A program made the translations under genes and the position numbers. The notes beneath the pieces were generated by a model. It was given only the letters and a program-made list of their open reading frames with translations. It was not told the DNA's origin and ran no database searches. 51,632 nucleotides of DNA from Halopiger goleimassiliensis (GTDB lineage: Archaea > Halobacteriota > Halobacteria > Halobacteriales > Natrialbaceae), in assembly GCF_000455345.1 (NCBI RefSeq), contig NZ_HG315691.1, positions 141,087-192,718 of the forward strand, read 5' to 3'. Positions within the stretch are counted from its first letter, which is position 1. Every line of letters begins with the position of its first letter. Shown here piece after piece: positions 25,762-34,825 of the stretch.

Positions 25762-26868
25762 TCAATCCGACGACTCCAGGGAGTCCGTGCCGAACCCCCA
25801 CTCGTCGTCCACTGCCGTCGGCACCGAGTCGACCGAGGACCTGACCGTCCGATAGAGGAGAGTCAGGTGCTCGAGCGTTCGCTCGACGGAGTACGGTTCG
25901 ACGGCCGCCCGCGTGTCGCGAGTCGTCTCGAGGCAGGTTTCGATGCAGTCGACCATCGCCTCGAGGTCGCCGTACGCGAAGCGTTCGCCGTTGCCGGCAC
26001 CGATCGTCTGGTCGAACGGCGGGACGTCGGCCGCGGCGACGGGCGTGCCACACGCATTGGCCTCGAGCGTCGAGAGACCGAGGGTGTCGGCGGTCGAGGC
26101 GGTGACGAAGACGTCGATGGAGGAGTAGAAGATCGGTAACTCCTCGCGCGGGAGGAACCCCCTGATCTCGACGTTCTCGGGGGCGTCCCGCTCGAGGCGG
26201 TCGCGATAGGGGCCGTCGCCGACGATGACGAAGTCGTACGCGGGCAGTTCCTCGGCCGCACGAAGGATCTCGTCGACGTTTTTCTCCATGCTGAGACGCC
26301 CGCTGTAGCCGATCACTGGCCGGTCCGGGTACCAGTCCTCCCCGGTCGGCCGGAAGAACTCCATGTCGATGCCGACCGGCAGCGGGACGTGTTCGACGTT
26401 CCGGTCGATACGGTTCGTCGATGCCGTGACGACGTCGAAACTCCGGAGGAAGGCGTTCTCCATCGGGACGTACAGTTTGCCGAGGGCGTTGGCGACCGAC
26501 TCGAACGTCACGCTCTGGTGGAAGTACTCCTCGATCGGCGTGTGGTGCGTGTACACCGCTGGCAGGTCGTGTTTCCGCGCGTAGTACCGTCCCAGGACGC
26601 CGACCGGTGCCGGTCCGTGACAGTGGACGACGTCCAGGTCCGGAAGCGTCGACGGCCGCCTGAACAACGGGATGCGATAGCCGGCGTAGAACGGGTTCGG
26701 AACCGATTTGACGGGGAGTTCCCGCTCACCCGGTTCGTAGTCGCCGTCCGGGTAGACGACGTACACCTCGTGTCCGTGGCGTTCTAACTCCTCGCGCCAG
26801 AGGTCGATCGTATACGTTACACCGTCGATTTCGGGGAAGTAACTGTCAGTGAAGAAGCCGATTTGCAT
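25762..26868 (-). CDS. Family 4 glycosyltransferase (GT-B)
   Basis: A 368-residue GT4 enzyme. The N-terminal acceptor domain opens MQIGFFTDSYFPEIDG with a conserved DG and a GHEVYVVYP strand. The donor domain has YSGRLSMEKNVDEIL and the EX7E-like TLGLSTLEANACGTPVAA. The opening resembles GDP-mannose/UDP-sugar dependent lipid glycosyltransferases. Its ATG immediately abuts the stop of the upstream GT4 gene, so the two are translated together. Confidence 0.93.
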   Translation of the reverse strand: MQIGFFTDSYFPEIDGVTYTIDLWREELERHGHEVYVVYPDGDYEPGERELPVKSVPNPFYAGYRIPLFRRPSTLPDLDVVHCHGPAPVGVLGRYYARKHDLPAVYTHHTPIEEYFHQSVTFESVANALGKLYVPMENAFLRSFDVVTASTNRIDRNVEHVPLPVGIDMEFFRPTGEDWYPDRPVIGYSGRLSMEKNVDEILRAAEELPAYDFVIVGDGPYRDRLERDAPENVEIRGFLPREELPIFYSSIDVFVTASTADTLGLSTLEANACGTPVAAADVPPFDQTIGAGNGERFAYGDLEAMVDCIETCLETTRDTRAAVEPYSVERTLEHLTLLYRTVRSSVDSVPTAVDDEWGFGTDSLESSD

Positions 26869-27867
26869 TCAGACCACCTCCTCGTACAGCGTCCGGTACT
26901 GGTTCGCGACCGCCTCGAGCGAGAACGCCTCGCTCCGTTCGGCCGCGTTCGATCCGAGTCGTCGCCGGAGGTCGGGGTCGGTCAGTCGTTCCAGGGCGTC
27001 GACGAACGCCTCGACGTCCGATCCGTCCGTCTCCGACGGGTCGACCTTCAGACAGTCCTCGCCGTCCTCGAGCCACGAGAACGTCTCGATGTCGCGGACG
27101 AGGATCGGTTTGCCGGCGGCCATCGCTTCCAGGAGCGCGATCCCTTCGTTCTCCTCGTGGGTGGGAAAGCAGAAGACGTCACCCGCCGCGTACGCACCGC
27201 GAACGTCGTCGACGTATCCGGTGAACGTACAGTTCTCGGGGGACTCCTCGATCAAGCGCGTCGTCTCCCGCCCCTTCAACGAGAGGTCCAGCGGACCGAA
27301 CCACGCGAAATCGAGGTCGGGCAATCGACGGGCCAGTTCGACGAACGTCTCCAGTCCCTTCCGCTTGATGACGTGCCCGACGAGAAAGACCGTCGGCGGC
27401 TCGAGGTCGTAGCGCTCGCGGTACTCGGCCTCGAGCGACTCCAGGCCCGCGAGTTTCTCGCAGTCGACGCCGTTCGAGATGACGGTCGTCGGCACGTCGG
27501 TGTAGGACTCGATCAGCCCGCGGTTGTACTCGGACGGACAGACCAGCGCGTCGGCCAGTCCGTAGGCCCGCTCGAGGTAGGGTCTCAGCGGTTTCGCCAG
27601 GGCGTTGGTGAACCGGAAGCTGTCCCCGAAGTCCTCCGCGGTGACGTGGGTGTGGGCGACGACGGGAACGCCGCGCGAACGGGCACGCTTCGCGTACCAG
27701 ACCGAGCGCGGCCCCATCAGGTTGCAGTGGAGAACGTCGGCCTCGAGCGACGGCTCGGTCGTGTACTCGATCCCCAGTCGGTTCAGCATCTTCCGCTGGT
27801 GAGCGACGGACTCGCGGATGCCGCCGGTGACGTGCGCCTCGAACTCGAAGTAGTGGCTGATCTTCAT
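26869..27867 (-). CDS. Family 4 glycosyltransferase (GT-B), second copy
   Basis: A 332-residue GT4 enzyme, distinct from its neighbour. N-terminus MKISHYFEFEAHVTGGI; middle VVAHTHVTAEDFG; donor site VFLVGHVIKRKGLETFVELA and the EX7E motif THEENEGIALLEAMAAGKP. No signal peptide; cytoplasmic face of the membrane expected. It sits directly upstream of the other GT4 with zero spacing. The pair probably adds consecutive sugars. Confidence 0.93.
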   Translation of the reverse strand: MKISHYFEFEAHVTGGIRESVAHQRKMLNRLGIEYTTEPSLEADVLHCNLMGPRSVWYAKRARSRGVPVVAHTHVTAEDFGDSFRFTNALAKPLRPYLERAYGLADALVCPSEYNRGLIESYTDVPTTVISNGVDCEKLAGLESLEAEYRERYDLEPPTVFLVGHVIKRKGLETFVELARRLPDLDFAWFGPLDLSLKGRETTRLIEESPENCTFTGYVDDVRGAYAAGDVFCFPTHEENEGIALLEAMAAGKPILVRDIETFSWLEDGEDCLKVDPSETDGSDVEAFVDALERLTDPDLRRRLGSNAAERSEAFSLEAVANQYRTLYEEVV

Positions 27868-27942
27868 CCCGAACCCCTTACCGCTGTATCCGATTCCGGC
27901 ACATCGACTGGACTGGACGCCGTTTCACGGCGTTCTCGAGGG

Positions 27943-28803
27943 TTACTCGACTTCGAGCCACGGCACCTCCATGAGCGGCGGAATGTACGTCTCGATGTGG
28001 TGTTCCCAGACCCCTTCCTCGCCGAAGGCTTCGCCGTGGTCTGCGGTCACGACGACCGTCCCGTCCAGTTCCGGAAGCAGGTCTGTGACTTCCTCGAGCA
28101 CGATCCGGAGGTTCTCCTCGTAAAGTTCGAGTGCAGCCTCGCGAGTGCCGTTCGTGACGAGCTCCTTGGGATCGAGTTCGAGCCAGAGTCCCGCCTTCTG
28201 GGCGAGTTCGCTCCCCTCGAGCGTGCTCTCGACTTTCGGTCTGATCGAGTCGCCGAGCGACGAGAGCCGTCCGCCATCCCCGTCGGTCGCCGTAGCGGAC
28301 TCCTCCTGGCGTCGAATCCCCTTCTGAATCTGCTTGAGCTTCTGGCCTTTCCCGCGCGCGAGATACGGTGCGTGGGGCTGCATGTAATGAAGGACCGTCC
28401 GATCGGCCCGTTCGGCCGCCTCGCGGTGTTCGCGAAACGCCTCCGCCAGGCTCTCTGGGGGAACCGTTCCGAGCTCGTCGTCCCACCCGGTCTTCCAGAC
28501 GTCGAAGACCTCACTGATGTGATCCGACGCCGCCCACTCGTAATCGCAACTGGCCCCCCACTTGAGTTCGTTCAACGGAATCCCGAGGTCGTTGATGAAG
28601 GGATTCCCCGAGAAGTACGCGATGTCGTGCTCCCCGGTGAACGTCCGGTAGGCCCACTCCGGCGTCGATGATCCGTTGGTTCGACGCTTCTCCAACGTTC
28701 CGTCGAGGTAGTCGTCGTACACGGACTCGAAGACGTCGTACCGGCACGCATCCAGTACCAGACAGTAGTCCCAGTCCGATTCGAGAAACCGGTGGTCCTC
28801 CAT
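27943..28803 (-). CDS. Alkaline-phosphatase-fold protein (sulfatase / LTA-synthase-like)
   Basis: A 286-residue soluble protein without signal peptide. Metal-site features of the superfamily: YCLVLDACRYD (first Asp), NGSSTPEW (likely Ser/Thr nucleophile), HYMQPHAPY, and VVVTADHGEAFGEEGVWEHH (Asp-His-Gly and following His). The family includes sulfatases and phosphoglycerol transferases. Lack of membrane anchor suggests an intracellular phospho-group transferase or hydrolase acting with the glycan enzymes. Specific reaction unknown. Confidence 0.85.
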   Translation of the reverse strand: MEDHRFLESDWDYCLVLDACRYDVFESVYDDYLDGTLEKRRTNGSSTPEWAYRTFTGEHDIAYFSGNPFINDLGIPLNELKWGASCDYEWAASDHISEVFDVWKTGWDDELGTVPPESLAEAFREHREAAERADRTVLHYMQPHAPYLARGKGQKLKQIQKGIRRQEESATATDGDGGRLSSLGDSIRPKVESTLEGSELAQKAGLWLELDPKELVTNGTREAALELYEENLRIVLEEVTDLLPELDGTVVVTADHGEAFGEEGVWEHHIETYIPPLMEVPWLEVE

Positions 28804-28967
28804 CGATCGGCTGATGGTAGTGATTGGATTGTTGTAGTTTTATTGGTGACTGACAGTCACGATCGCTGTCGTATCGACGATGCGACCGGCCACGGTCCGT
28901 AGCCGGTACCAGCAGTCTCGAGACGCTCGAGTTCGAACGCGGACTCCGCGTACTGCCCGGACGACGG

Positions 28968-29831
28968 TCAGTCGTCGAGATCCGTACTCGAGGAGATACC
29001 GTCTTCGGTCCCGTCGACCGCGGCATCTCTTCCCGCTGGCCGCTCGATCCAATCGACGAGTCGATGTGCAACGATGACGCTCCAGACCGCGAGGACGACG
29101 CCGGCGACGACGTCGACGGCCCAGTGGATCCCCAGGTACATCGTCGAGAAGACGACGCTGACCGCAACGAACGCCGAGATCGGAAGCCACCGGGGCAGGT
29201 GTCGTCTGGACTGCCACGCCAGCAGCACTACGACGACCGCCAGCGACGTGTGCAAGGACGGAAAGACGTCCGTGTTGGACGAGACTGCCGCCGTAAGCGA
29301 TTGCGTCTGTGGATACGCGTCGTACATCAGCCCGTCGACCGACGCCAGGTGGATCCGCGGTCCGTAGGCGATAAATAACGTGTAGCAGATCGAGCCGACC
29401 ACGTAGTTGAGGAGATACGCGACGAGCAGTTTCTTGAGGGAGTGGCGTGCGCCCACGAAAAAGTAGAGGACCGGAGCCGTCACGAGCAGGTACGGGAACC
29501 CGAACATGTACATCACGGTGAAGAACTCGAGCGTCACCTCCGGCACGACGCGCTGCACGGCCGCGACGAGCGCTCCCTCGACGGCGAAGATTTCACTCGT
29601 GATGTCCCAGTCGAGCGCGTGTGAGATCCGAAGACTGTACCCATGCGTCGCGCGTTTTGCAACGAAAAACAGCAATGCGGCGGCGACGTACGGAGCAGCG
29701 TCGAGGAAGTGAGCTTTGAAGTCAGCCACCGTTCGCTGGATATCGATTCGCTCGAGACAGATCCAACAGGTGCTAACGAGACCGATACAAACTGCAACCG
29801 ACGTGATCAGGAGGACAGGTCCAAGCGCCAT
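28968..29831 (-). CDS. PAP2-superfamily membrane protein, Aur1/inositolphosphotransferase-like
   Basis: A 287-residue protein with about six helices. The active-site motifs are VFPSLHTSLAVV and MYLGIHWAVDVVAG, the Aur1/inositolphosphoceramide-synthase variant with PSLHTS in place of PSGH. Such enzymes move a phospho-headgroup or remove phosphate from a lipid carrier. ATG at 29831 (MALGPVLLI) is chosen; a GTG at 29912 would add a less hydrophobic N-terminus that precedes the likely transcription start. It is upstream of the minus-strand glycan cluster. Confidence 0.83.
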   Translation of the reverse strand: MALGPVLLITSVAVCIGLVSTCWICLERIDIQRTVADFKAHFLDAAPYVAAALLFFVAKRATHGYSLRISHALDWDITSEIFAVEGALVAAVQRVVPEVTLEFFTVMYMFGFPYLLVTAPVLYFFVGARHSLKKLLVAYLLNYVVGSICYTLFIAYGPRIHLASVDGLMYDAYPQTQSLTAAVSSNTDVFPSLHTSLAVVVVLLAWQSRRHLPRWLPISAFVAVSVVFSTMYLGIHWAVDVVAGVVLAVWSVIVAHRLVDWIERPAGRDAAVDGTEDGISSSTDLDD

Positions 29832-30269
29832 CGGTTCACGAGGGTGATCGCAGATTTGCCGCGAGATCCATAGACGGATCGTCGCGGCGACGGTTCCGTA
29901 CGGCAACTGCACACCCGCATACTATTATGGCTGTTGATTGTCACGTAAGTCGGTACGATCGAGCAAATCGGCCCGTAAACGGATGGTATAGCGGGTCCAC
30001 CGAACGGACGACCGCTCAGAGCGAGCGCCGAGCGACCCCGAGCAAGGCCGGAGTACGAATCGGATTGGCCGTCCCGTCCGGAACCGGGCCGACGTTCGAA
30101 CTGGACTCCGATCGATCCCGGCGATCGACCGCTCCACCTTCTGGATCGTTCGAACGGTCGAGCCGGTGAACCGAATGCCGGGACGCCCACCGGTTCCGCA
30201 CCCGTTCCTCCCTTGCAGTTGCCGCGTCGGTCACTATAGCACGAGCCCTGTGTGATAAAAACGTCATTT
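29832..30269. other. Gene-free divergent region upstream of norB
   Basis: About 440 bases between the PAP2 gene and norB. Minus-strand CATAATAGT near 29925 may be the PAP2 promoter, and CTATAG near 30234 or GATAAAA near 30255 may serve norB. The middle is GC-rich with many CGAACG-type runs but no clear hairpin or gene. Confidence 0.4.
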
Positions 30270-33200
30270 ATGGCTGTCAGGAGACTGCTAGCGACGGTCG
30301 AGGAGTTCGAGGCCGGCGGCCGACGGGCGGTCGCGTCCGTCGCCGATCGGCTCGAAAGCGTCGAGGACTGCGTCGACCGCGTCCGCGAGGCCGACGGCGA
30401 CGCCCGCTCGCAACGCCTTCGAGACGCGTCAGTCGAGGCCCTCTCGAGCCGGGCACGGGCGGCCGTGACCGACCGGGCGAGCGAGACGCTCGAATCGGTG
30501 CTCGCCGACCGACTCGCGGACACCGACCTCAAGGCATCCGTCGACGAGGTGACCGACCGGGGACTCGAGGCGTTCCTGCGACGGTACCGGCTCGACGAGA
30601 CGCGACTGGACGAGCACACTCTCGAGACGATTCGCGAGGCCGTCGCCGCCGAACTCGGCACGGAGGCGGCGGACCGACTCGAGGAACTGCTCGAGGAGGG
30701 GGCGCTCGACGACGAGAACGGCTCGTACGCCGACGCGGCCGACGAACTGGCCGGGACGTCCGACGAGGGATCGGCCGCTCCGACGGAGGCCGAAAGCGAC
30801 GACCCCGCCACCAATCCCCTCGTGGACGCGGTCGCCGGGTTCCGAGCGGCCCTCGACCTCGAGTCGGAGTCGCCCACGGAACTGCTCGGGGCGATCCGCG
30901 AGCGGGACGCGGTCGCGGTCGGCCACGCGGTCGAACGTGCGCTCGAGGAGGCGAAGACGGGACTCGAGGCCGCGTCGGCGGACGACCGCGATGCGGCGCT
31001 CGAGACCGCGGATTCGCTCGAGAGGAGCGCGAGCGACGGATCGGACGCCCCTGGCGCGTCCCTGTATCGACGGGCTGGTGGACCGATCACGCCGGACGCG
31101 TCGGGCGAGACGACGCGGGCGATCGTCGCGGCCGCGGCTGTCGCCCTGCTCGCGCGCTCCGAGACGGGACCGGCCGACGGCTCGCTCGTCCGTGCGCTGC
31201 CGGCGCTGGCGTCGACGGTCGCGGGCGGCGACGCGGGGGCGACCGCGCGGACGGCCCTCGACCTCGTCGGCGAACTGCTGCTGTCGACGGAGAGTCTCGA
31301 CCTCTCGACGTTCGGTTCGAGGTCGAAAGGGTCGAAAGCGCTCGTGGCGCTGTTCGTCGCCAATCTCGTCGCGATGGGGGTCGGAGCCTGGCTCTCCCAC
31401 CGGAAGGCTCCGCCGATCCCCGACGAGATCCGCGGCCCCGACGGCGACCCCATCGTCACCGCGGAGCAGGTCCGCCTGGGCAAGAAGGCCTTCCAGGCCA
31501 ACGGACTGATGAACCACGGCTCGGTCCTCGGTAACGGCTCGTACTTCGGGGCCGACCTCACCGCCGACGCCCTCGAGCGAAAAGCCGCGTTCATGCGGGA
31601 CTACTACGCCCGCGAGCGCGGGGCGGGCGCGTTCGACGACCTCGAGGCGGGCGCGCAGGCGGCCGTCGAGGAACGGGTCGAACGGGAACTCGACGCCGAC
31701 GCGCCCGAGGGAGCGGTCGCGACCTACTCGGCGGCGGAGGCCGACGCACACCGGCGGATCCGCGAGGAGTACGTCGACCGCTACTACGGCGGCGCGCCGG
31801 AGCGAGGGGTCCCGCAGGGGTTCGTCGACTCGGCCGAGCAAGCCGCCCGGATCGCCGACTTCGCGCTGTGGACCGCGTGGATGTCCCACACCAACCGGCC
31901 CGAATCCGATCACTCCTACACGAACGACTGGCCGTACGTCCCCGCGGCGGGCAACCGGCCGACCGGCCAGGTGCTCGTCTGGAGCACGATCAGCGTCGTC
32001 CTGCTGATCGCCGGCGGCGGCGCGGGCGTCTGGGCCTACCACGCGTACGATTTCGCCGAGCCGACGACCGAACTCGTCGACGTCCCCTCGCCCGATTCGG
32101 TCTCGATCACGCCGACCCAGTACGCCGCGGCGTGGTACGTGCCCGTCGCTGGCGGACTCTTTCTCGCACAGGCACTCGTGGGCGCGTTGCTGGCCCACTA
32201 CTACGTCGAGCGCACCGGCTTCTACGGCATCGGCGACGCACTTGGGATCGACGTCGTCTCCCTGCTTCCCTTCTCCATCGGCCGCACCTGGCACGTCAAC
32301 CTCGCCGTCCTCTGGATCACGACGCTGTGGCTCGCCGGCGGGCTCTTCCTGCCGGGGCTGTTCACCGACAGCGATCCGCCCTGGCAGGCCGCGGCCGCGA
32401 CGCTCCTCCTGGGGGCGCTCGTGGTCTCGACGGTCGGCGCGTTCGCCGGCGTCTGGCTCGGCATGCAGGGGAAACTCGGCTCGCCCGACGAGAGCGACCG
32501 CTGGTGGTGGTTCGGCGCGGAGGGACTCGAGTACTTGGAGACCGGCCGGGTCTGGAAGGTCGGCCTGCTGGGCGCGCTCGTCGGCTGGACCGGGCTCGTG
32601 CTCCGGAGCGTCCGGCGACTCGACGAACCGCCGACCGGCCTCGGCCACTTCATGACCTACGCCGGCGGGTCGATCGCGCTGATGTTCGGTGCGAGCATGC
32701 TCTACACGCCGGAGACGAATATGGCGGTGACGGAGTTCTGGCGCTGGTGGGTCGTCCACATGTGGGTCGAGGGCGTCTTCGAGTTCTTCGTCACCGCCGT
32801 GGTCTCGGTCGCGCTGGTCTCGATGGACCTCCTCGAGCAGGCCGACGCCGAGCGAGCGATCCTCTTCGAAGTCTTTGCGATCATGGCCGCCGGCATCGTC
32901 GGCGTCTCCCACCACTACTGGTGGGTCGGCCTCCCGGACGTCTGGGTCCCCATCGGGACGACCTTCTCGACGCTCGAGTTCGTCCCGCTGATCTTCGTCC
33001 TCTACCGGAGTTTCGGCGAGTACCGCACGCTACAGGCCCAGGGCGAGTCGTTCCCCTACACGCTGCCGCTGCTGTTTATCGTCGGCTCGAGCGTCTGGAA
33101 CTTCGTCGGCGGCGGGGTGCTGGGCTTCTTCGTCAACCTGCCGGTGATCAACTACTTCGAACACGGCACCTACCTCACCGTCGCTCACGCGCACACGGCG

Positions 33201-33599
33201 ACGTTCGGCGCGTTCGGCCTGCTCGCCCTCGGGCTGGGGACGTACGTGCTCCGAGTCGTCACCCCCGAGGAGGCGTGGAACCCGACCTGGTTCCGCGGGG
33301 CGTTCTGGCTGACCAACGTCGGCCTCACGGTGATGACCGTCGCCTCCTTGCTCCCGATCGGCTTCCGACAGTTGCAGGCGGCCTACCAGGAGGGGTACGC
33401 GACCGCGCGGAGCCTCGCGTTCTACGAACGCGACGACATCCAGACGCTGCTGTGGGCGCGAACCCTCGGCGATACGCCGATGATCCTCGGCGCGCTCGCG
33501 TTTACCGTCGGTGCCGTGCGTCACCTCTGGACCGCCCGCGGCCGCCCGCTCGAGGGCGAGCCGAGAAGCGACGGCTGGCTCGCGCTCGGCCCGTCCTGA
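30270..33599 (+). CDS. norB: Quinol-dependent nitric oxide reductase with ~350-residue N-terminal extension
   Basis: A 1109-residue protein. Residues about 350-1109 are a complete qNOR: first helix then KAPPIPDEI, LMNHGSVLGNGSYFGADLT, low-spin haem His in RTWHVNLAVLW, FeB ligands in VHMWVEGVFEFF and VSHHYWW, and haem ligands in VAHAHTATFGAFG. It reduces NO to N2O using quinol electrons. Residues 1-350 are a soluble, Ala/Glu/Arg-rich helical region (for example EAGGRRAVASVADRLESVED) of no known domain, joined in frame with normal haloarchaeal codon use. ATG at 30270 is chosen over GTG 30252. No other denitrification genes are nearby. Confidence 0.93.
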   Translation: MAVRRLLATVEEFEAGGRRAVASVADRLESVEDCVDRVREADGDARSQRLRDASVEALSSRARAAVTDRASETLESVLADRLADTDLKASVDEVTDRGLEAFLRRYRLDETRLDEHTLETIREAVAAELGTEAADRLEELLEEGALDDENGSYADAADELAGTSDEGSAAPTEAESDDPATNPLVDAVAGFRAALDLESESPTELLGAIRERDAVAVGHAVERALEEAKTGLEAASADDRDAALETADSLERSASDGSDAPGASLYRRAGGPITPDASGETTRAIVAAAAVALLARSETGPADGSLVRALPALASTVAGGDAGATARTALDLVGELLLSTESLDLSTFGSRSKGSKALVALFVANLVAMGVGAWLSHRKAPPIPDEIRGPDGDPIVTAEQVRLGKKAFQANGLMNHGSVLGNGSYFGADLTADALERKAAFMRDYYARERGAGAFDDLEAGAQAAVEERVERELDADAPEGAVATYSAAEADAHRRIREEYVDRYYGGAPERGVPQGFVDSAEQAARIADFALWTAWMSHTNRPESDHSYTNDWPYVPAAGNRPTGQVLVWSTISVVLLIAGGGAGVWAYHAYDFAEPTTELVDVPSPDSVSITPTQYAAAWYVPVAGGLFLAQALVGALLAHYYVERTGFYGIGDALGIDVVSLLPFSIGRTWHVNLAVLWITTLWLAGGLFLPGLFTDSDPPWQAAAATLLLGALVVSTVGAFAGVWLGMQGKLGSPDESDRWWWFGAEGLEYLETGRVWKVGLLGALVGWTGLVLRSVRRLDEPPTGLGHFMTYAGGSIALMFGASMLYTPETNMAVTEFWRWWVVHMWVEGVFEFFVTAVVSVALVSMDLLEQADAERAILFEVFAIMAAGIVGVSHHYWWVGLPDVWVPIGTTFSTLEFVPLIFVLYRSFGEYRTLQAQGESFPYTLPLLFIVGSSVWNFVGGGVLGFFVNLPVINYFEHGTYLTVAHAHTATFGAFGLLALGLGTYVLRVVTPEEAWNPTWFRGAFWLTNVGLTVMTVASLLPIGFRQLQAAYQEGYATARSLAFYERDDIQTLLWARTLGDTPMILGALAFTVGAVRHLWTARGRPLEGEPRSDGWLALGPS

Positions 33600-33673
33600 C
33601 GCGGGCTTCCTCGCTTCCGGACCGCGAGAAAGAGGGCTGTATCTGGGCCGAATGAATCGATCAGTACAGGCTG

Positions 33674-33943
33674 TGTAGTTACCGGTTCGTATCTGGCCAA
33701 CTGCGTGCGGTGGCGCGCGCTGTCGGCCAGCCGAACGACCGTGAGGCTGGCCGTCAAGGCCGCGCGAGGGATGAACGAGCGACCGGAGGGAGCGAGTGAA
33801 TCGGCTGGGGAGTGCGAGGCGCGAACGGAGTGAGCGCCTCGAAATGCGAACGGGGAACGGAGTGACCCGTGAGCGGCGTGGCCACTCCCCGTGTCCACGA
33901 TAGCAGGACGCTTCGTTTCGTTGTCCTTCGTTCGAACTCACCG
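33674..33943. repeat. Modular dispersed repeat, copy 3
   Basis: Flanks match copy 1 on both sides (TGTAGTTACCGG...CGTATCTGGCCAAC and GTCCACGATAGCAGGACGC...TTCGAACTCACCG). The interior has GGCCAGCC/GGCTGGCC, GAGGCGC/GCGCCTC with loop GAACGGAGTGA and ACGGG/CCCGT with the same loop. The interior is longer than in copy 1 by insertion of hairpin modules before and after the GGGGAG block. The copy lies between norB and the padR-like gene. Confidence 0.82.
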
Positions 33944-34040
33944 TTCAGTTCGCACATCTAGTCAACGGATCAAACAGTCCGAACGGGACGAACGGGACGT
34001 CGTGCAAACTCACTCCGATACTCGTCACACCGAGAAGATC

Positions 34041-34072
34041 GATCGCGAGTGCGGCTCGCAGCACTCGCGATC
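34041..34072. repeat. Perfect 12-bp hairpin
   Basis: GATCGCGAGTGC - GGCTCGCA - GCACTCGCGATC. It lies between repeat copy 3 and the padR-like gene, downstream of both neighbouring genes, so it could be a shared 3' structure. GGGCGC-TCT-GCGCCC follows 50 bp later. Confidence 0.6.
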
Positions 34073-34183
34073 CTACCGGCTCCCATCGCGGTGCAGGACG
34101 AGCGGTCGGCTCCGGACAGACGGGGCGCTCTGCGCCCGCCAGCGGGCACGATCGAGGGTCGATCGCCTCGAGCCGGACTCGAG

Positions 34184-34459
34184 CTAGACGTCGACGTACT
34201 GGCGCTCCCACTCGCGGCGCTGTTCGATCGCCTCGAGGCCGTCGTCGGTGATGGCGTAGTAGTTCGTCCGACGGTCGAGCTGGCCCTTCTCGACGAGTTC
34301 CTTGTTGACGAGCGTATCGAGGTTTGGGTACAGCCGGCCGTGGTTGATCTCGGAGCTGTAGTAGCCTTCGATCTCCTCCTTGACGTCCTGGCCCGAGGGT
34401 TGGTCGGCTCCAGCGATCACGTACAACAGATCCCGCTGAAACCCGGTCAGATCGTCCAT
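34184..34459 (-). CDS. PadR-family transcriptional regulator
   Basis: A 91-residue winged-helix protein: FQRDLLYVIAGADQPSGQDVKEEIE, then NHGRLYPNLDTLVNKELVEKG (recognition helix) and YYAITDDGLEAIEQR. Short PadR type lacking the C-terminal dimerisation helix of longer relatives. A TGTGATCACA palindrome 11 bases upstream of its ATG may be its operator. Target unknown; no adjacent partner on the same strand. Confidence 0.92.
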   Translation of the reverse strand: MDDLTGFQRDLLYVIAGADQPSGQDVKEEIEGYYSSEINHGRLYPNLDTLVNKELVEKGQLDRRTNYYAITDDGLEAIEQRREWERQYVDV

Positions 34460-34469
34460 GTTTCACCCA

Positions 34470-34479
34470 TGTGATCACA
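34470..34479. promoter_or_regulatory. Palindrome upstream of padR-like gene
   Basis: TGTGATCACA lies just upstream of the PadR-like start codon (34459). PadR proteins often repress their own gene through such dyads; the assignment is inference. Confidence 0.35.
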
Positions 34480-34696
34480 CCAAGCGACCGACTATTTGTT
34501 ATCTATCGCGTATCACTCCCGCTGAGAGCGTTTCAGGCGTCCAATACGCTGTTGAGCCATCGGTTACTTTACGCGGAGTTCGAGCCATCCGGACTACATG
34601 ACATATCACTGACCACGGATCGACTGGCGGTTTTTCGGACGACCGTTCGTTTTTCCGACCCGCTCAGAGCGTTCCACTTCTAACCTAACCCGGTCG

Positions 34697-34825
34697 TCAG
34701 CCAGCAATCAGGCACCGATATTCGGAACCATCCCCCATTCGGTCAATAGTGTAGATGCCCCACGGTAGCTCGTTCCACGAAAGGACACCCAACGAGCGTC
34801 GGACCACGCGCCGTATCGCCCGCAT
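34697..34825 (-). CDS. Possible 42-residue protein or gene remnant
   Basis: An ATG-initiated frame of 42 codons, MRAIRRVVRRSLG...WGIYTIDRMGDGSEYRCLIAG. The C-terminal WGIYTIDRMGDGSEYRC looks protein-like, while the N-terminal half is Arg-rich and poor. It may be the 3' remnant of a longer gene or chance. No confident family. Confidence 0.25.
   Translation of the reverse strand: MRAIRRVVRRSLGVLSWNELPWGIYTIDRMGDGSEYRCLIAG

Noticed and set aside
29807-33655. Several long frames opposite or overlapping norB (up to 828 codons)
   Set aside because: GC-driven shadow frames; norB has a complete set of haem ligands.
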